A stretch of DNA of 64,000 nt from Pseudomonas sp. AFG_SD02_1510_Pfu_092. Lineage in GTDB: Bacteria > Pseudomonadota > Gammaproteobacteria > Pseudomonadales > Pseudomonadaceae. A program made the translations under genes and the position numbers. Of this stretch, positions 1-6,899 are shown one piece after another (the first letter of the stretch is position 1; each line of letters starts with the position of its first letter). The stretch covers positions 62,001 to 126,000 of the forward strand of contig NZ_PUQD01000007.1 of the NCBI RefSeq assembly GCF_003331055.1, read 5' to 3'. The notes beneath the pieces are model-generated. The model had not been told where the DNA came from and did no database searches. It saw only the letters and a program-made list of their open reading frames with translations.

Positions 1-96
1 GGGCGGCTGTTCCTCGGCGGCGCGATCATCCTCGCCTCGGTGTGGCTGAGCCGCCTGGGCGGGCGCGCGCAGACGCCGTTGGCCGGCAAGGCCTGA
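1..96 (+). CDS. EamA/DMT family transporter, C-terminal fragment (cut by window edge)
   Basis: The first 31 codons are the end of a protein that begins before the window. They read as a hydrophobic helix (GRLFLGGAIILASVWLSR) followed by a short polar tail ending in GKA and a TGA stop. This is how EamA-type drug/metabolite transporters commonly end, with the tenth membrane helix and a short cytoplasmic tail. The next gene starts one base after the stop, so the two are probably co-transcribed. Family assignment rests on this short piece only. Confidence 0.55.
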   Translation, partial: GRLFLGGAIILASVWLSRLGGRAQTPLAGKA

Positions 97-97
97 C

Positions 98-1033
98 ATG
101 CACACCATCTTCGTCATCGTCGCGCCGATCTTCGCCCTGATCCTGGTTGGCTACCTGTGCCGCAAGACCAACAAGCTCGGTGACAAGGCCGCTGCCGAGA
201 TCAACAAGATGGTGGTCTGGCTGTGCCTGCCGGCGTTGCTGTTCAAGGTTACCGCCACGGCGACCTGGAGCGAGATCTGGCACCCGGGGTTCATTGTCGC
301 CTTCGCTACCGGGGCGCTGGCGATGTTCGTCGTGACCCTGGCCTGGCGCCTGTACAGCGGCCATGGCCTGGTAGCCGCGAGCATCGACGGGCTCAGTGCC
401 GGCTATGCCAATACCGGCTACATCGGCATCCCGCTGTGCCTGCTGCTGTTCGGCCAGCCGGGCCTGCAGCCGGCGCTGATCTCGTCGTTGATCGTGGTCT
501 GCCTGGTGTTCGCGATTTCCCTGACGCTGATCGAGATCGGCCTGCAGCAAGAGCGGCAGATCGGCCGCGCCGTCCTGCTGGTGAGCAAGGCGCTGGCGAA
601 GAACCCGCTGGTGATTTCGCCACTGGCGGGGGCGGGGTGGGCCATGAGCGGGTTGGGGCTGACAGAGCCGGTGCTGCACTTTCTCGACATGCTGGCGCTG
701 GCCACCACGCCGTGTGCGCTGATATCGCTGGGCGCATTCCTGGCAGAAAAGCGCCCGGGTGCGCAGGCCAGCCCATGGCCGTTGGTCGGCCTGAAGCTGG
801 TGGGGCAGCCGGCGCTGACCTGGGTGCTGGCGTTCAAGGTGTTCAGCCTGCCGAGCATGTGGGCGGCTTCGGCAGTGCTGCTGGCGGCGCTGCCGACCGG
901 CACCGGGCCGTTCATGCTGGCCGAGTACTACAACCGTGAGGCCGGGCTGATTTCGCGGACGATCCTGTTGTCGACCGTGGCTTCGCTGGTGACCTTGACC
1001 GGGTTGTTGTACCTGTTGGGGTATGCGGGGTAG
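98..1033 (+). CDS. AEC family (auxin efflux carrier-like) transporter
   Basis: This 311-residue membrane protein belongs to the auxin efflux carrier / malonate transporter family. In bacteria these carry small organic acids or similar solutes across the inner membrane. The sequence has about ten hydrophobic segments in two halves. The first half has NKMVVWLCLPALLF and a conserved GYANTGYIGIPL (residues ~104-115); the second half has a similar AALPTGTGPFMLAEYY. The start is the ATG one base after the preceding transporter's stop, implying translational coupling. The substrate cannot be inferred from sequence. Confidence 0.85.
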   Translation: MHTIFVIVAPIFALILVGYLCRKTNKLGDKAAAEINKMVVWLCLPALLFKVTATATWSEIWHPGFIVAFATGALAMFVVTLAWRLYSGHGLVAASIDGLSAGYANTGYIGIPLCLLLFGQPGLQPALISSLIVVCLVFAISLTLIEIGLQQERQIGRAVLLVSKALAKNPLVISPLAGAGWAMSGLGLTEPVLHFLDMLALATTPCALISLGAFLAEKRPGAQASPWPLVGLKLVGQPALTWVLAFKVFSLPSMWAASAVLLAALPTGTGPFMLAEYYNREAGLISRTILLSTVASLVTLTGLLYLLGYAG

Positions 1034-1098
1034 CGGTCGGTGTACCATGAAAGGGCGGCGCAGGCTGTGATAACAGGGGCAACCGCAAGGGCCATGAC

Positions 1099-1512
1099 AT
1101 GCTGACCATCTCCAACAACGTGCATCTGCCGGATGCCGACATCGAACTGACCTACATCCGCGCCCAGGGCGCGGGTGGGCAGAACGTCAACAAGGTGTCC
1201 AGCGCCGTGCACCTGCGCTTCGACATCCAGGCCTCGTCGCTGCCGGCGTTTTACAAGGAGCGGCTGCTGGCGCTGCGTGACAGCCGCATCACCGGCGACG
1301 GCGTGTTGATCATCAAGGCCCAGCAGTACCGCACCCAGGAGCAGAACCGCGCTGACGCCCTGGCGCGTCTGGCCGAGTTGATCATCGCCGCCGGCAAGAC
1401 CGAGAAGAAACGCCGCCCCACCAAGCCCACCCTTGGCTCGAAAACCCGCCGCCTGGAAGGGAAGGCCAGGCGCAGCACAGTCAAGGCGGGGCGGGGTAAG
1501 GTGGACTTTTAA
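1099..1512 (+). CDS. arfB: Alternative ribosome-rescue factor ArfB (YaeJ), peptidyl-tRNA hydrolase
   Basis: A 137-residue release-factor-like protein that frees ribosomes stalled on messages without a stop codon. It hydrolyses peptidyl-tRNA on the ribosome and needs no stop codon. The catalytic GGQ motif lies at residues 26-28 within [15 protein letters not shown]. The C-terminal tail (from about residue 100) is rich in Lys and Arg (KKRRP...[11 protein letters not shown]), as expected for the ArfB tail that enters the empty mRNA channel. It lacks the codon-recognition domain of RF1/RF2, and its length is normal for ArfB. The neighbours have no obvious functional link. Confidence 0.93.
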   Translation: MLTISNNVHLPDADIELTYIRAQGAGGQNVNKVSSAVHLRFDIQASSLPAFYKERLLALRDSRITGDGVLIIKAQQYRTQEQNRADALARLAELIIAAGKTEKKRRPTKPTLGSKTRRLEGKARRSTVKAGRGKVDF

Positions 1513-1581
1513 AATGCGGGTGGTGGAACAGTCCTGGCAGGTACTGGCAGGTACTGCATAACTCTCGTATTTTGCGCGGAA

Positions 1582-1627
1582 CCTGTGGGAGCTGGCTTGC
1601 CGGCGATGGGCTGCGAAGCAGCCCCGG
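1582..1627. repeat. Single REP-like element
   Basis: One copy of the P. putida group REP core (CTGTGGGAGCTGGCTTGCCGG followed by CGATGGGCTGCGAAGCAGCCCC). Most other copies in the window occur as head-to-head doublets; this one is alone. The flanking tttgcgcggaa sequence is shared with the element near 2640. Confidence 0.75.
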
Positions 1628-1899
1628 CAATCTCAAGCCTCGTTCATTTTCTCAAACGGGGTGCCAGCGCCCGGCTTGACTGGGTCAAGTCCAGGCCGTT
1701 ACTAACGTTTCTGGGTATTGCTAATCCCTACGCAGCAGATCACATGGAGTGGAAGCGTTACATGCTGTTAGGCCTAACGGCTAAAAAAATCAGATTATGC
1801 CCCTTTCTTGTAGGGCATTTCCCAAAGATACTGCCACCCATTGTGGTGTTCCGAGTTGATCACTAGTCTCGCCTGGTCGTTGCAATTCAACGACCGGCT

Positions 1900-2068
1900 T
1901 TGACAGGCCGACTCAAATTACAATCCACAGCTTTGCCTTCAATGGCGGCTGTGCATGGGGCACCTTCGGGTGCGCCGGGTTTCTCAATTTGACCGGTCTG
2001 TCAACCCGTGCACAGCTGCCACCCTTTGTTTGACAGCAAACGGCGGTAGTCCCCAACCACAAATTGAG
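1900..2068 (+). ncRNA. Candidate structured leader (possible cis-regulatory RNA) of the DUF6124 gene
   Basis: Complementary arms at 1900-1919 and 1986-2004 can form a stem of about 18 pairs with one G-T pair and a small internal bulge. It encloses two hairpins: CACAGC 1926-1931 with GCTGTG 1948-1953 (containing GCC/GGC), and GGCACC with GGTGC at 1959-1973 closed by a C-TTCG-G tetraloop. The middle strand can pair differently: CTCAATTTG (1983-1991) is perfectly complementary to CAAATTGAG (2060-2068), which overlaps the Shine-Dalgarno GAGGG (2066-2070). Inside that pairing, CTGTCAA (1998-2004) matches TTGACAG (2030-2036). The two folds exclude each other. This is inference from hand-folding; the transcription start is unknown and no known RNA family was recognised. 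Confidence 0.45.
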
Positions 2069-2077
2069 GGTTACACC

Positions 2078-2320
2078 ATGCTGAAAATAGTCCCCGGTCC
2101 ACCCTGCAACCTCCACTCCCTGGAAGACACATTGCTGATGGCAGCGGACTACGCCCTATGCGCAGAAGCTGTCGCCCAGCAAGCCGTGTTGATGCAACCT
2201 AGATCACCCGTCTCGATCTTGATAATGACGTCGATGCACGAACTGGAAACCCTTCGCAAGTTGCTCGAACTAGCGCTGGCTCAAGTCCAGAAGCCAGCAG
2301 AGCCGCAGACGTTGCATTAA
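2078..2320 (+). CDS. DUF6124 family small protein
   Basis: An 80-residue cytoplasmic protein with no signal peptide. It matches the Pseudomonas DUF6124 pattern: N-terminal MLKIVPGPP, then SLEDTLLMAADYALCAEAVAQQAV, a variable linker, and MHELETLRKLLELALAQVQ. Function is unknown. I chose the ATG at 2078 because GAGGG stands 7 bases upstream and the family normally begins MxKIVPDPP. In pseudomonads such genes often stand next to a DUF3077 gene, and here the next reading frame is the remnant of one. Its ribosome binding site lies in the alternative-pairing region of the leader at 1900-2068. Confidence 0.8.
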   Translation: MLKIVPGPPCNLHSLEDTLLMAADYALCAEAVAQQAVLMQPRSPVSILIMTSMHELETLRKLLELALAQVQKPAEPQTLH

Positions 2321-2415
2321 CCGCATCATGATCCGCCTGGTGCTGTCTCTGCGGGGGCTCGGCTTGCCGACGACAGGGCCAGCTCAGGCATTGGAGATTT
2401 AGGGGAGATTGAACA

Positions 2416-2548
2416 ATGTCTACAGAAGAAGCCAGGTTCACCGTTGGCAAAACTACTCTACCAAGGTGAAAACCAGACCCATCCGCTGTTCCGCATCGAA
2501 GCCGGCATACCTTGCCAGAGCGCCCGAGAACAGGGCTCTCAGGCGTAA
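2416..2548 (+). pseudogene. Broken DUF3077 gene (frameshifted and truncated)
   Basis: Translation from the ATG at 2416, preceded by GGGGAGA, reads MSTEEARFTVGKTTLPR and stops. Shifting frame near 2455-2460 continues with YQGENQTHPLFRIEAGIPCQ plus SAREQGSQA and a stop at 2546-2548. Together these are the N-terminal half of a DUF3077 protein (typical pattern KTTLYQGENxTHPLFRVExGIPCxDAREQAS). One small indel separates the halves, and the family's C-terminal half is missing where a REP element begins about 20 bases later. Function of the family is unknown. Confidence 0.65.
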
Positions 2549-2568
2549 TGCCTGTCAGTCAAGCAATT

Positions 2569-2657
2569 GGGGGCCGCTTTGCGGCCCATCGCCGGCAAGC
2601 CAGCTCCCACAGGTACTGCACACGTCTCGAATTTTGCGCGGAATCTGTGGGAGCAAC
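2569..2657. repeat. REP doublet, second arm degenerate
   Basis: A reverse REP core (GGGGCCGCTTTGCGGCCC flank, CGCCGGCAAGCCAGCTCCCACAG) is followed after a spacer by a forward copy reduced to TGTGGGAGCAACTG. It lies between the DUF3077 remnant and the converging mechanosensitive channel gene. Confidence 0.75.
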
Positions 2658-2687
2658 TGTCTTTGAGGGTTTATTTTCAAACGATCC

Positions 2688-3950
2688 TTACAGGCATGGC
2701 TCCGGCAGCGCCCGCACGCGCATGTCATTGCCACTCGGCTGCTGATACAGGCTCAGCCCGAACTCCGGCAAAACCGCCAGCAGGTAATCGAAGATATCCC
2801 CCTGAATCCGCTCGTAATCCGCCCACACCGTGGTGGTGGTGAAGCAGTAGATCTCCAGCGGCACGCCCTCGGCGGTGGTCTGCATCTGCCGCACCATGCA
2901 GGTCATGTTCGGGTGCACATTGGGGTGGTTTTTCAGGTAGGCCAGGGCGAACGCGCGGAAGGTGCCGATGTTGGTGAGTTTGCGGCGGTTGGCCGACAGT
3001 TCGGCCACCGGCCCCATGGCCTCGTTCCAGCGCTGCAGCTCCTGGCGCTTGCCGGCCAGGTAGTCGGCCAGCAGGTGCACCTGGCTCAGGCGCTGTTCTT
3101 CTTCGCGGGTGAGAAAGCGCACCCCTGCGGCATCGATGAACAGGCTGCGCTTGATGCGCCGGCCGCCGGATTGCTGCATGCCGCGGTAGTTGCGGAACGA
3201 CTCGCTCATCAGGCGCCAGGTGGGGATGGAGACGATGGTCTTGTCGAAGTTCTGCACTTTCACCGTGTGCAGGGTGATGTCCACCACATCGCCATCGGCG
3301 CCCACCTGGGGCATTTCGATCCAGTCGCCCACGTGCAGCATGTCGTTGCTGGTCAGCTGCACGCTGGCGACGAACGACAGCAGGGTGTCCTTGTATACCA
3401 ACAGCAGCACCGCCGACATCGCACCCAGGCCCGACAGCAGCAACAGCGGCGAACGGTCGATCAGGGTGGCGACGATGACGATGGAGGCGAAAATCCACAG
3501 CATCATCTTGGCCAGCTGCACGTAACCCTTGATCGAACGGGTGCGGGCGTGTTCGGTGCGGGCATAGATGTCGAGCAGGGCATCCAGCAGGCACGACAGC
3601 GCCATGGTCATGAACAGCAGGGTAAAGGCCAGGGCGACATTGCCGAGGAAGTGCTGGGCGGTGTCGGACAGCTCTGGTACCAGCTTCAGGCCGAACTGCA
3701 GCACCAGTGACGGCGTGGTCTGCGCCAGGCGGTGGAACACCTTGTTGTTGCGCAGGTCATCGAGCCACTTCAGCGCTGGCTGGCGGGCCAGCAGGCGGGC
3801 GCCATGCAGTACCAGAAAGCGCGCCAGGCGGCCGACCACCAGCGAAACCAGCAGCAGCACGGCCAGGCCGATGGCCGCGTGCAGCATCGGGTGTTGGTCA
3901 AGGGTGCCCCACAGGTCGAGGGAGTCACGCCAGATTCGTTGGATATCCAT
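2688..3950 (-). CDS. ybdG: YbdG-type mechanosensitive ion channel (MscS superfamily)
   Basis: A 420-residue inner-membrane channel that opens under membrane tension and helps cells survive osmotic downshock. The protein follows E. coli YbdG (about 415 aa) closely: several N-terminal membrane helices, then the pore and MscS core with LLLSGLGAMSAVLLLVYKDTLLSFVASVQL, then GDWIEMPQVGADGDVVDITLHTVKVQNFDKTIVSIPTW characteristic of the beta domain. The cytoplasmic end includes GGRRIKRSLFID, LTNIGTFRAF and LPEFGLSLYQQPSGNDMR. It begins at an ATG and is flanked by a REP doublet downstream and the divergent helicase gene upstream. Function is inferred from YbdG. Confidence 0.88.
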   Translation of the reverse strand: MDIQRIWRDSLDLWGTLDQHPMLHAAIGLAVLLLVSLVVGRLARFLVLHGARLLARQPALKWLDDLRNNKVFHRLAQTTPSLVLQFGLKLVPELSDTAQHFLGNVALAFTLLFMTMALSCLLDALLDIYARTEHARTRSIKGYVQLAKMMLWIFASIVIVATLIDRSPLLLLSGLGAMSAVLLLVYKDTLLSFVASVQLTSNDMLHVGDWIEMPQVGADGDVVDITLHTVKVQNFDKTIVSIPTWRLMSESFRNYRGMQQSGGRRIKRSLFIDAAGVRFLTREEEQRLSQVHLLADYLAGKRQELQRWNEAMGPVAELSANRRKLTNIGTFRAFALAYLKNHPNVHPNMTCMVRQMQTTAEGVPLEIYCFTTTTVWADYERIQGDIFDYLLAVLPEFGLSLYQQPSGNDMRVRALPEPCL

Positions 3951-4092
3951 GGGCTTGCGTACAGTCGTGTTGCCTAACGAAGCGCCATTAGAGCGCGGAT
4001 GGCGACAAAGTTGCCAAAAGAAATTCGGCTAAGCCGGCAGAAAACGTTACCCTATGCAACTGAATTTCCCGCACTTGCCTGAGGTTACCTCC

Positions 4093-5415
4093 GTGTTCTC
4101 CCAATTCGCCCTGCACGAACGCCTGCTGAAAGCCGTGGCCGAGCTTAACTTTGTCGAGCCTACCCCGGTGCAGGCTGCGGCCATCCCCCTGGCCCTGCAA
4201 GGGCGTGACCTGCGCGTGACCGCGCAGACCGGCAGTGGCAAGACGGCCGCTTTCGTGCTGCCGCTGCTCAACCGCCTGGTCGACCTCAAAGGCGGGCGTG
4301 TCGAGATCCGCTCGCTGATCCTGCTGCCAACCCGCGAGCTGGCCCAGCAGACCCTCAAGCAAGTGCAGCTGTTCTCGCAGTTCACCTACATCAAGGCGGG
4401 TCTGGTCACCGGCGGTGAAGATTTCAAGGAACAGGCCGCCATGCTGCGCAAGGTGCCGGATGTGCTGATCGGCACCCCAGGCCGCCTGCTAGAGCAGCTC
4501 AATGCCGGCAACCTCGACCTGTCCCATGTGCAGGTGCTGATCCTCGACGAAGCCGACCGCATGCTCGACATGGGCTTCGCCGAAGACATGGAGCGCCTGT
4601 GCAAGGAGTGCGAGAACCGCCAGCAGACCCTGCTGTTCTCGGCCACCACCGGTGGCGCGGCCCTGCGCGACATCATCGGCAAGGTGCTGAAAGACCCTGA
4701 GCACCTGATGCTCAACAGCGTCTCGCAGCTGGCCGAAGGCACCCGCCAGCAGATCATCACCGCCGACCATGACCAGCACAAAGAGCACATCGTGCAATGG
4801 CTGCTGGCCAACGAGACCTTCGACAAGGCGATCATCTTCACCAATACCCGGGCCCTGGCCGACCGCATCTACGGTCACCTGGTGGCCAAGGATGTGAAAG
4901 CTTTCGTGCTGCACGGGGAGAAAGACCAGAAGGACCGCAAGCTGGCCATCGAGCGCTTCAAGCAAGGCAGCTCCAAGGTGCTGGTGGCCACCGATGTGGC
5001 GGCCCGCGGCCTGGACATCGACGGCCTGGACCTGGTGATCAACTTCGACATGCCGCGCAGCGGTGACGAGTACGTGCACCGCGTGGGCCGTACCGGCCGT
5101 GCCGGTGGCGAAGGCCTGGCCATCTCGCTGATCACCCACAACGACTGGAACCTGATGTCGAGCATCGAGCGCTACCTCAAGCAGCAGTTCGAGCGCCGGG
5201 TGATCAAGGAAGTGAAGGGCACCTACAACGGGCCGAAGAAGGTCAAGGCTTCGGGCAAGGCGGCCGGCAGCAAGAAAAAGAAGGTCGAGAAGAAGTCCGG
5301 CGACAAGAAAGCTGCTGCCAAGCGCAAGCCGACTGCCAAGCCGAAGGCCAACGCACCGCTGGCCAGCGCTGACGGCCTGGCACCGCTGAAGAAGCGCAAG
5401 GTTGTGGCTGAGTAA
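4093..5415 (+). CDS. DEAD-box ATP-dependent RNA helicase
   Basis: A 440-residue helicase expected to unwind RNA duplexes in ribosome assembly or mRNA decay. Motifs appear in order: Q motif region FVEPTPVQAAAIP, Walker A AQTGSGKT (~residue 44), PTRELAQQ, DEAD (~152), SAT (~183), then HRVGRTGRAG in the second RecA domain. The tail from about residue 375 is a Lys/Ala-rich basic extension (KKKKVEKKSGDKKAAAKRKP), typical of the RNA-binding tails of RhlE/SrmB-type proteins. I prefer the GTG at 4093 (GAGG 8 bases upstream). An in-frame ATG at 4054 would add 13 residues but has a weak ribosome binding site. Which subfamily it belongs to is uncertain. Confidence 0.9.
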   Translation: MFSQFALHERLLKAVAELNFVEPTPVQAAAIPLALQGRDLRVTAQTGSGKTAAFVLPLLNRLVDLKGGRVEIRSLILLPTRELAQQTLKQVQLFSQFTYIKAGLVTGGEDFKEQAAMLRKVPDVLIGTPGRLLEQLNAGNLDLSHVQVLILDEADRMLDMGFAEDMERLCKECENRQQTLLFSATTGGAALRDIIGKVLKDPEHLMLNSVSQLAEGTRQQIITADHDQHKEHIVQWLLANETFDKAIIFTNTRALADRIYGHLVAKDVKAFVLHGEKDQKDRKLAIERFKQGSSKVLVATDVAARGLDIDGLDLVINFDMPRSGDEYVHRVGRTGRAGGEGLAISLITHNDWNLMSSIERYLKQQFERRVIKEVKGTYNGPKKVKASGKAAGSKKKKVEKKSGDKKAAAKRKPTAKPKANAPLASADGLAPLKKRKVVAE

Positions 5416-5432
5416 GCCCCGGCAACGGCGCT

Positions 5433-5528
5433 GGCCCCTTCGCGGGTGAACCCGCTCCCACAGGTACTGCATTGATTTCAAGCTCTATGCGATTCCCAGT
5501 GGGAGCGGGTTTACCCGCGAAGAGGCCA
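5433..5528. repeat. REP doublet
   Basis: Two REP cores in opposite orientation (CGCGGGTGAACCCGCTCCCA and GTGGGAGCGGGTTTACCCGCG) separated by about 30 bases. They lie between the helicase and the converging small periplasmic protein gene. Confidence 0.85.
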
Positions 5529-5541
5529 GTGCAGGCAACCC

Positions 5542-5814
5542 CTATTCAGCCTTTTTCTCCGCGTCTTTCAATTCCTTGATCCGTTTGTCGATCAACTGAC
5601 ATTTGTCGGGCAAGTCCTTGCTCGCCGTCCCCAGCTCCATCCCTTGAAGCTCGTCATTGATCTCCTTGGCCTTCTGCGGGTTCTGCTCGGTCAACTGTTT
5701 GACCAGCCCGGCCAGCTCTTCGCGTTTCTGCGTCGCTTCTTCCGGTGTGCAGGCCCAGGCAGGAAGGGCCAGCAACACGGCAGTGGCGCAGGCAATGGGT
5801 AGCAGCGGTTTCAT
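5542..5814 (-). CDS. Small secreted protein of unknown function
   Basis: A 90-residue protein with a clear Sec signal peptide (MKPLLPIACATAVLLALPAWA, cleavage expected after AWA). The mature part is charged and helical, rich in Lys, Glu and Gln, with two cysteines (Cys22 and one in LPDKCQLID) that could form a disulfide in the periplasm. EELAGLVKQLTEQNPQKAKEI and LIDKRIKELKDAEKKAE look like coiled-coil or amphipathic helices. I do not recognise a named family. The start is the ATG after AAAGGATG-like sequence on the minus strand. Confidence 0.75.
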   Translation of the reverse strand: MKPLLPIACATAVLLALPAWACTPEEATQKREELAGLVKQLTEQNPQKAKEINDELQGMELGTASKDLPDKCQLIDKRIKELKDAEKKAE

Positions 5815-5933
5815 CCTTTCTACCTCTAGCAGTGGCTATGCGCGATTGAGGGGTGTGGACGGTTGGAAGTTCAGAAGCTGCGACCGGTGGCTGGTTTTCG
5901 CCTGGCAGTAGTCCATTTCCGAGTCAATCATCC

Positions 5934-6092
5934 CATGCTGACTCGGAGCGATGGGTCAGCCTCGGATGGCTGAAGGCGCTGATAGGCGTCGTTGTGTATA
6001 CGGAAAGGCGGGGTGAGGTGATACGCATCATCTGCGCGCGAAAAGCCACCAGATGGGAGGCCAGACACTATGACCAAATCATCAAGAACTGA
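5934..6092 (+). pseudogene. brnT: Remnant of a BrnT toxin gene (5' part missing)
   Basis: The frame ending at the TGA 6090-6092 encodes HADSERWVSLGW, then VVVYTERRGEVIRII plus CARKATRWEARHYDQ. This is the C-terminal half of BrnT, a RelE-fold ribonuclease toxin (family pattern RWxxIG...VVYTERxGxxIRIISARKATRxExxxY). The N-terminal half of about 40 residues, which carries part of the active site, is absent. No start codon with a ribosome binding site precedes the homologous part. The first ATG of the antitoxin gene lies inside this frame at 6070, the normal brnT-brnA overlap. The toxin should be inactive. Confidence 0.7.
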
Positions 6093-6324
6093 CTGGAGCC
6101 GCCTGGCCCGGCAGGACGATAAGGATATCGATACTTCGGATATTCCGGAGCTGGATCAGAACTTCTTCCGCCAGGCAGAGTTGCGCGTGCCCGCAAAGCA
6201 GGCGGTAACCATTCGCTTGGATTCCGATGTTCTCGCCTGGTTCAAAGAGCAGGGTAGTGGCTATCAGACCCGCATCAATCAATTGCTGCGCCAGTACATG
6301 CAGGCCCAACAACGTCAGCGTTGA
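6070..6324 (+). CDS. brnA: BrnA family antitoxin (orphan)
   Basis: An 84-residue antitoxin of the BrnA type. The N-terminal part (DIPELDQNFFRQAELRVPAKQ) resembles the toxin-binding segment. QAVTIRLDSDVLAWFKEQGSGYQTRINQLLRQYMQAQ is the ribbon-helix-helix-like DNA-binding region that autorepresses the operon. GGGAGG lies nine bases upstream of the ATG. The partner toxin gene just upstream is a remnant, so this is an intact antitoxin without its cognate toxin. It could still bind its operator or neutralise a related toxin elsewhere; both are inference. Confidence 0.8.
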   Translation: MTKSSRTDWSRLARQDDKDIDTSDIPELDQNFFRQAELRVPAKQAVTIRLDSDVLAWFKEQGSGYQTRINQLLRQYMQAQQRQR

Positions 6325-6397
6325 GAACTTTCGGAACACCCGACCATCCCTAACGGTCCCACCTGTGTACCCCTTCCGTCCACAGGAGCCCATAACC

Positions 6398-6793
6398 ATG
6401 AGCATCGCCTACGACTGGGACCTGATCGAACGCTTGCTGCACGAGGTGCAGAACGGCGCCGGTCACAGCTTCACGCCACGCCCCTATGCCGAGCAGCACG
6501 CTGCAGCACTGGCCGCCAAGGGTGAGCCGGTGGGCGATCTGGACCACCTGAAAACCCGCGCTTGCCAGTACGAAAAGCTGCTGTTCGAGCGCGGCTTCAT
6601 CGAAAGCCGGCCCGAAGAAGAGGGTGGCAACGGCGAAAACTTCGTCCTGACCGAGCGGGGTTCGCGGCTGATGAGCCTGATCGACAGTAGCATCCCCGGC
6701 TTCGAGCACCCGCGCCAGGTGCTGGATGAGCAGGAAGATGCGCTGGACGAAACCACTTTCGAGCAGGTGTCGGCGAAAGCGCAGATCGCCTGA
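6398..6793 (+). CDS. DUF2513-like small protein, probably winged-helix
   Basis: A 131-residue cytoplasmic protein. It opens with MSIAYDWDLIERLLHEVQNG and later has YEKLLFERGFIES and FVLTERGSRLMSLIDS. This order (helix, pairing helix, then an LTxxG strand turn) resembles DUF2513 proteins, thought to be winged-helix, but I am not certain of the family. The acidic C-terminus (VLDEQEDALDETTFEQV) is additional. ACAGGAG precedes the ATG at 6398. It follows the brnA antitoxin by 73 bases in the same direction. No function is proposed. Confidence 0.65.
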   Translation: MSIAYDWDLIERLLHEVQNGAGHSFTPRPYAEQHAAALAAKGEPVGDLDHLKTRACQYEKLLFERGFIESRPEEEGGNGENFVLTERGSRLMSLIDSSIPGFEHPRQVLDEQEDALDETTFEQVSAKAQIA

Positions 6794-6808
6794 GGTCGTT
6801 TTGAGGCT

Positions 6809-6869
6809 GGCAAGGGCAAGCGTTAACACCCGATAATCGGTAACTTCCGAACGCTGCCGAGCCCTTGCC
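6809..6869 (+). other. Nested palindromic leader before the EamA gene
   Basis: Three nested complementary pairs occur in 61 bases: GGCAAGGGC (6809-6817) with GCCCTTGCC (6861-6869), GCGTT (6820-6824) with AACGC (6850-6854), and CCGAT (6830-6834) with ATCGG (6836-6840). No T-run follows, so it does not look like a simple terminator. It ends 30 bases before the next start codon. Confidence 0.45.
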
Positions 6870-6899
6870 CATGCCATCGACTACCCCAGAGGCCCGCCC

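Larger units (their letters stand above)
1513..2077. other. 565-base intergenic region before the DUF6124 gene
   Basis: No convincing protein gene is present. It holds a short tandem of a tactggcagg-type unit near 1535-1556, one single REP copy (1582-1627), a perfect 12-base palindrome GTTAGGCCTAAC near 1768-1779, and the structured element at 1900-2068 described separately. An open frame of 93 codons covering 1585-1866 runs through the REP copy and resembles nothing, so it is not annotated. Confidence 0.6.

Noticed and set aside
1585..1866. 93-codon plus-strand frame after arfB
   Set aside because: Begins inside a REP element (MGAGLPAMGC is REP sequence) and shows no family pattern or ribosome binding site.
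5853..5933. Using the whole frame from 5853 as a functional BrnT
   Set aside because: The first ~27 residues do not resemble the BrnT N-terminus and there is no ribosome site; only the part from 5934 matches the family.
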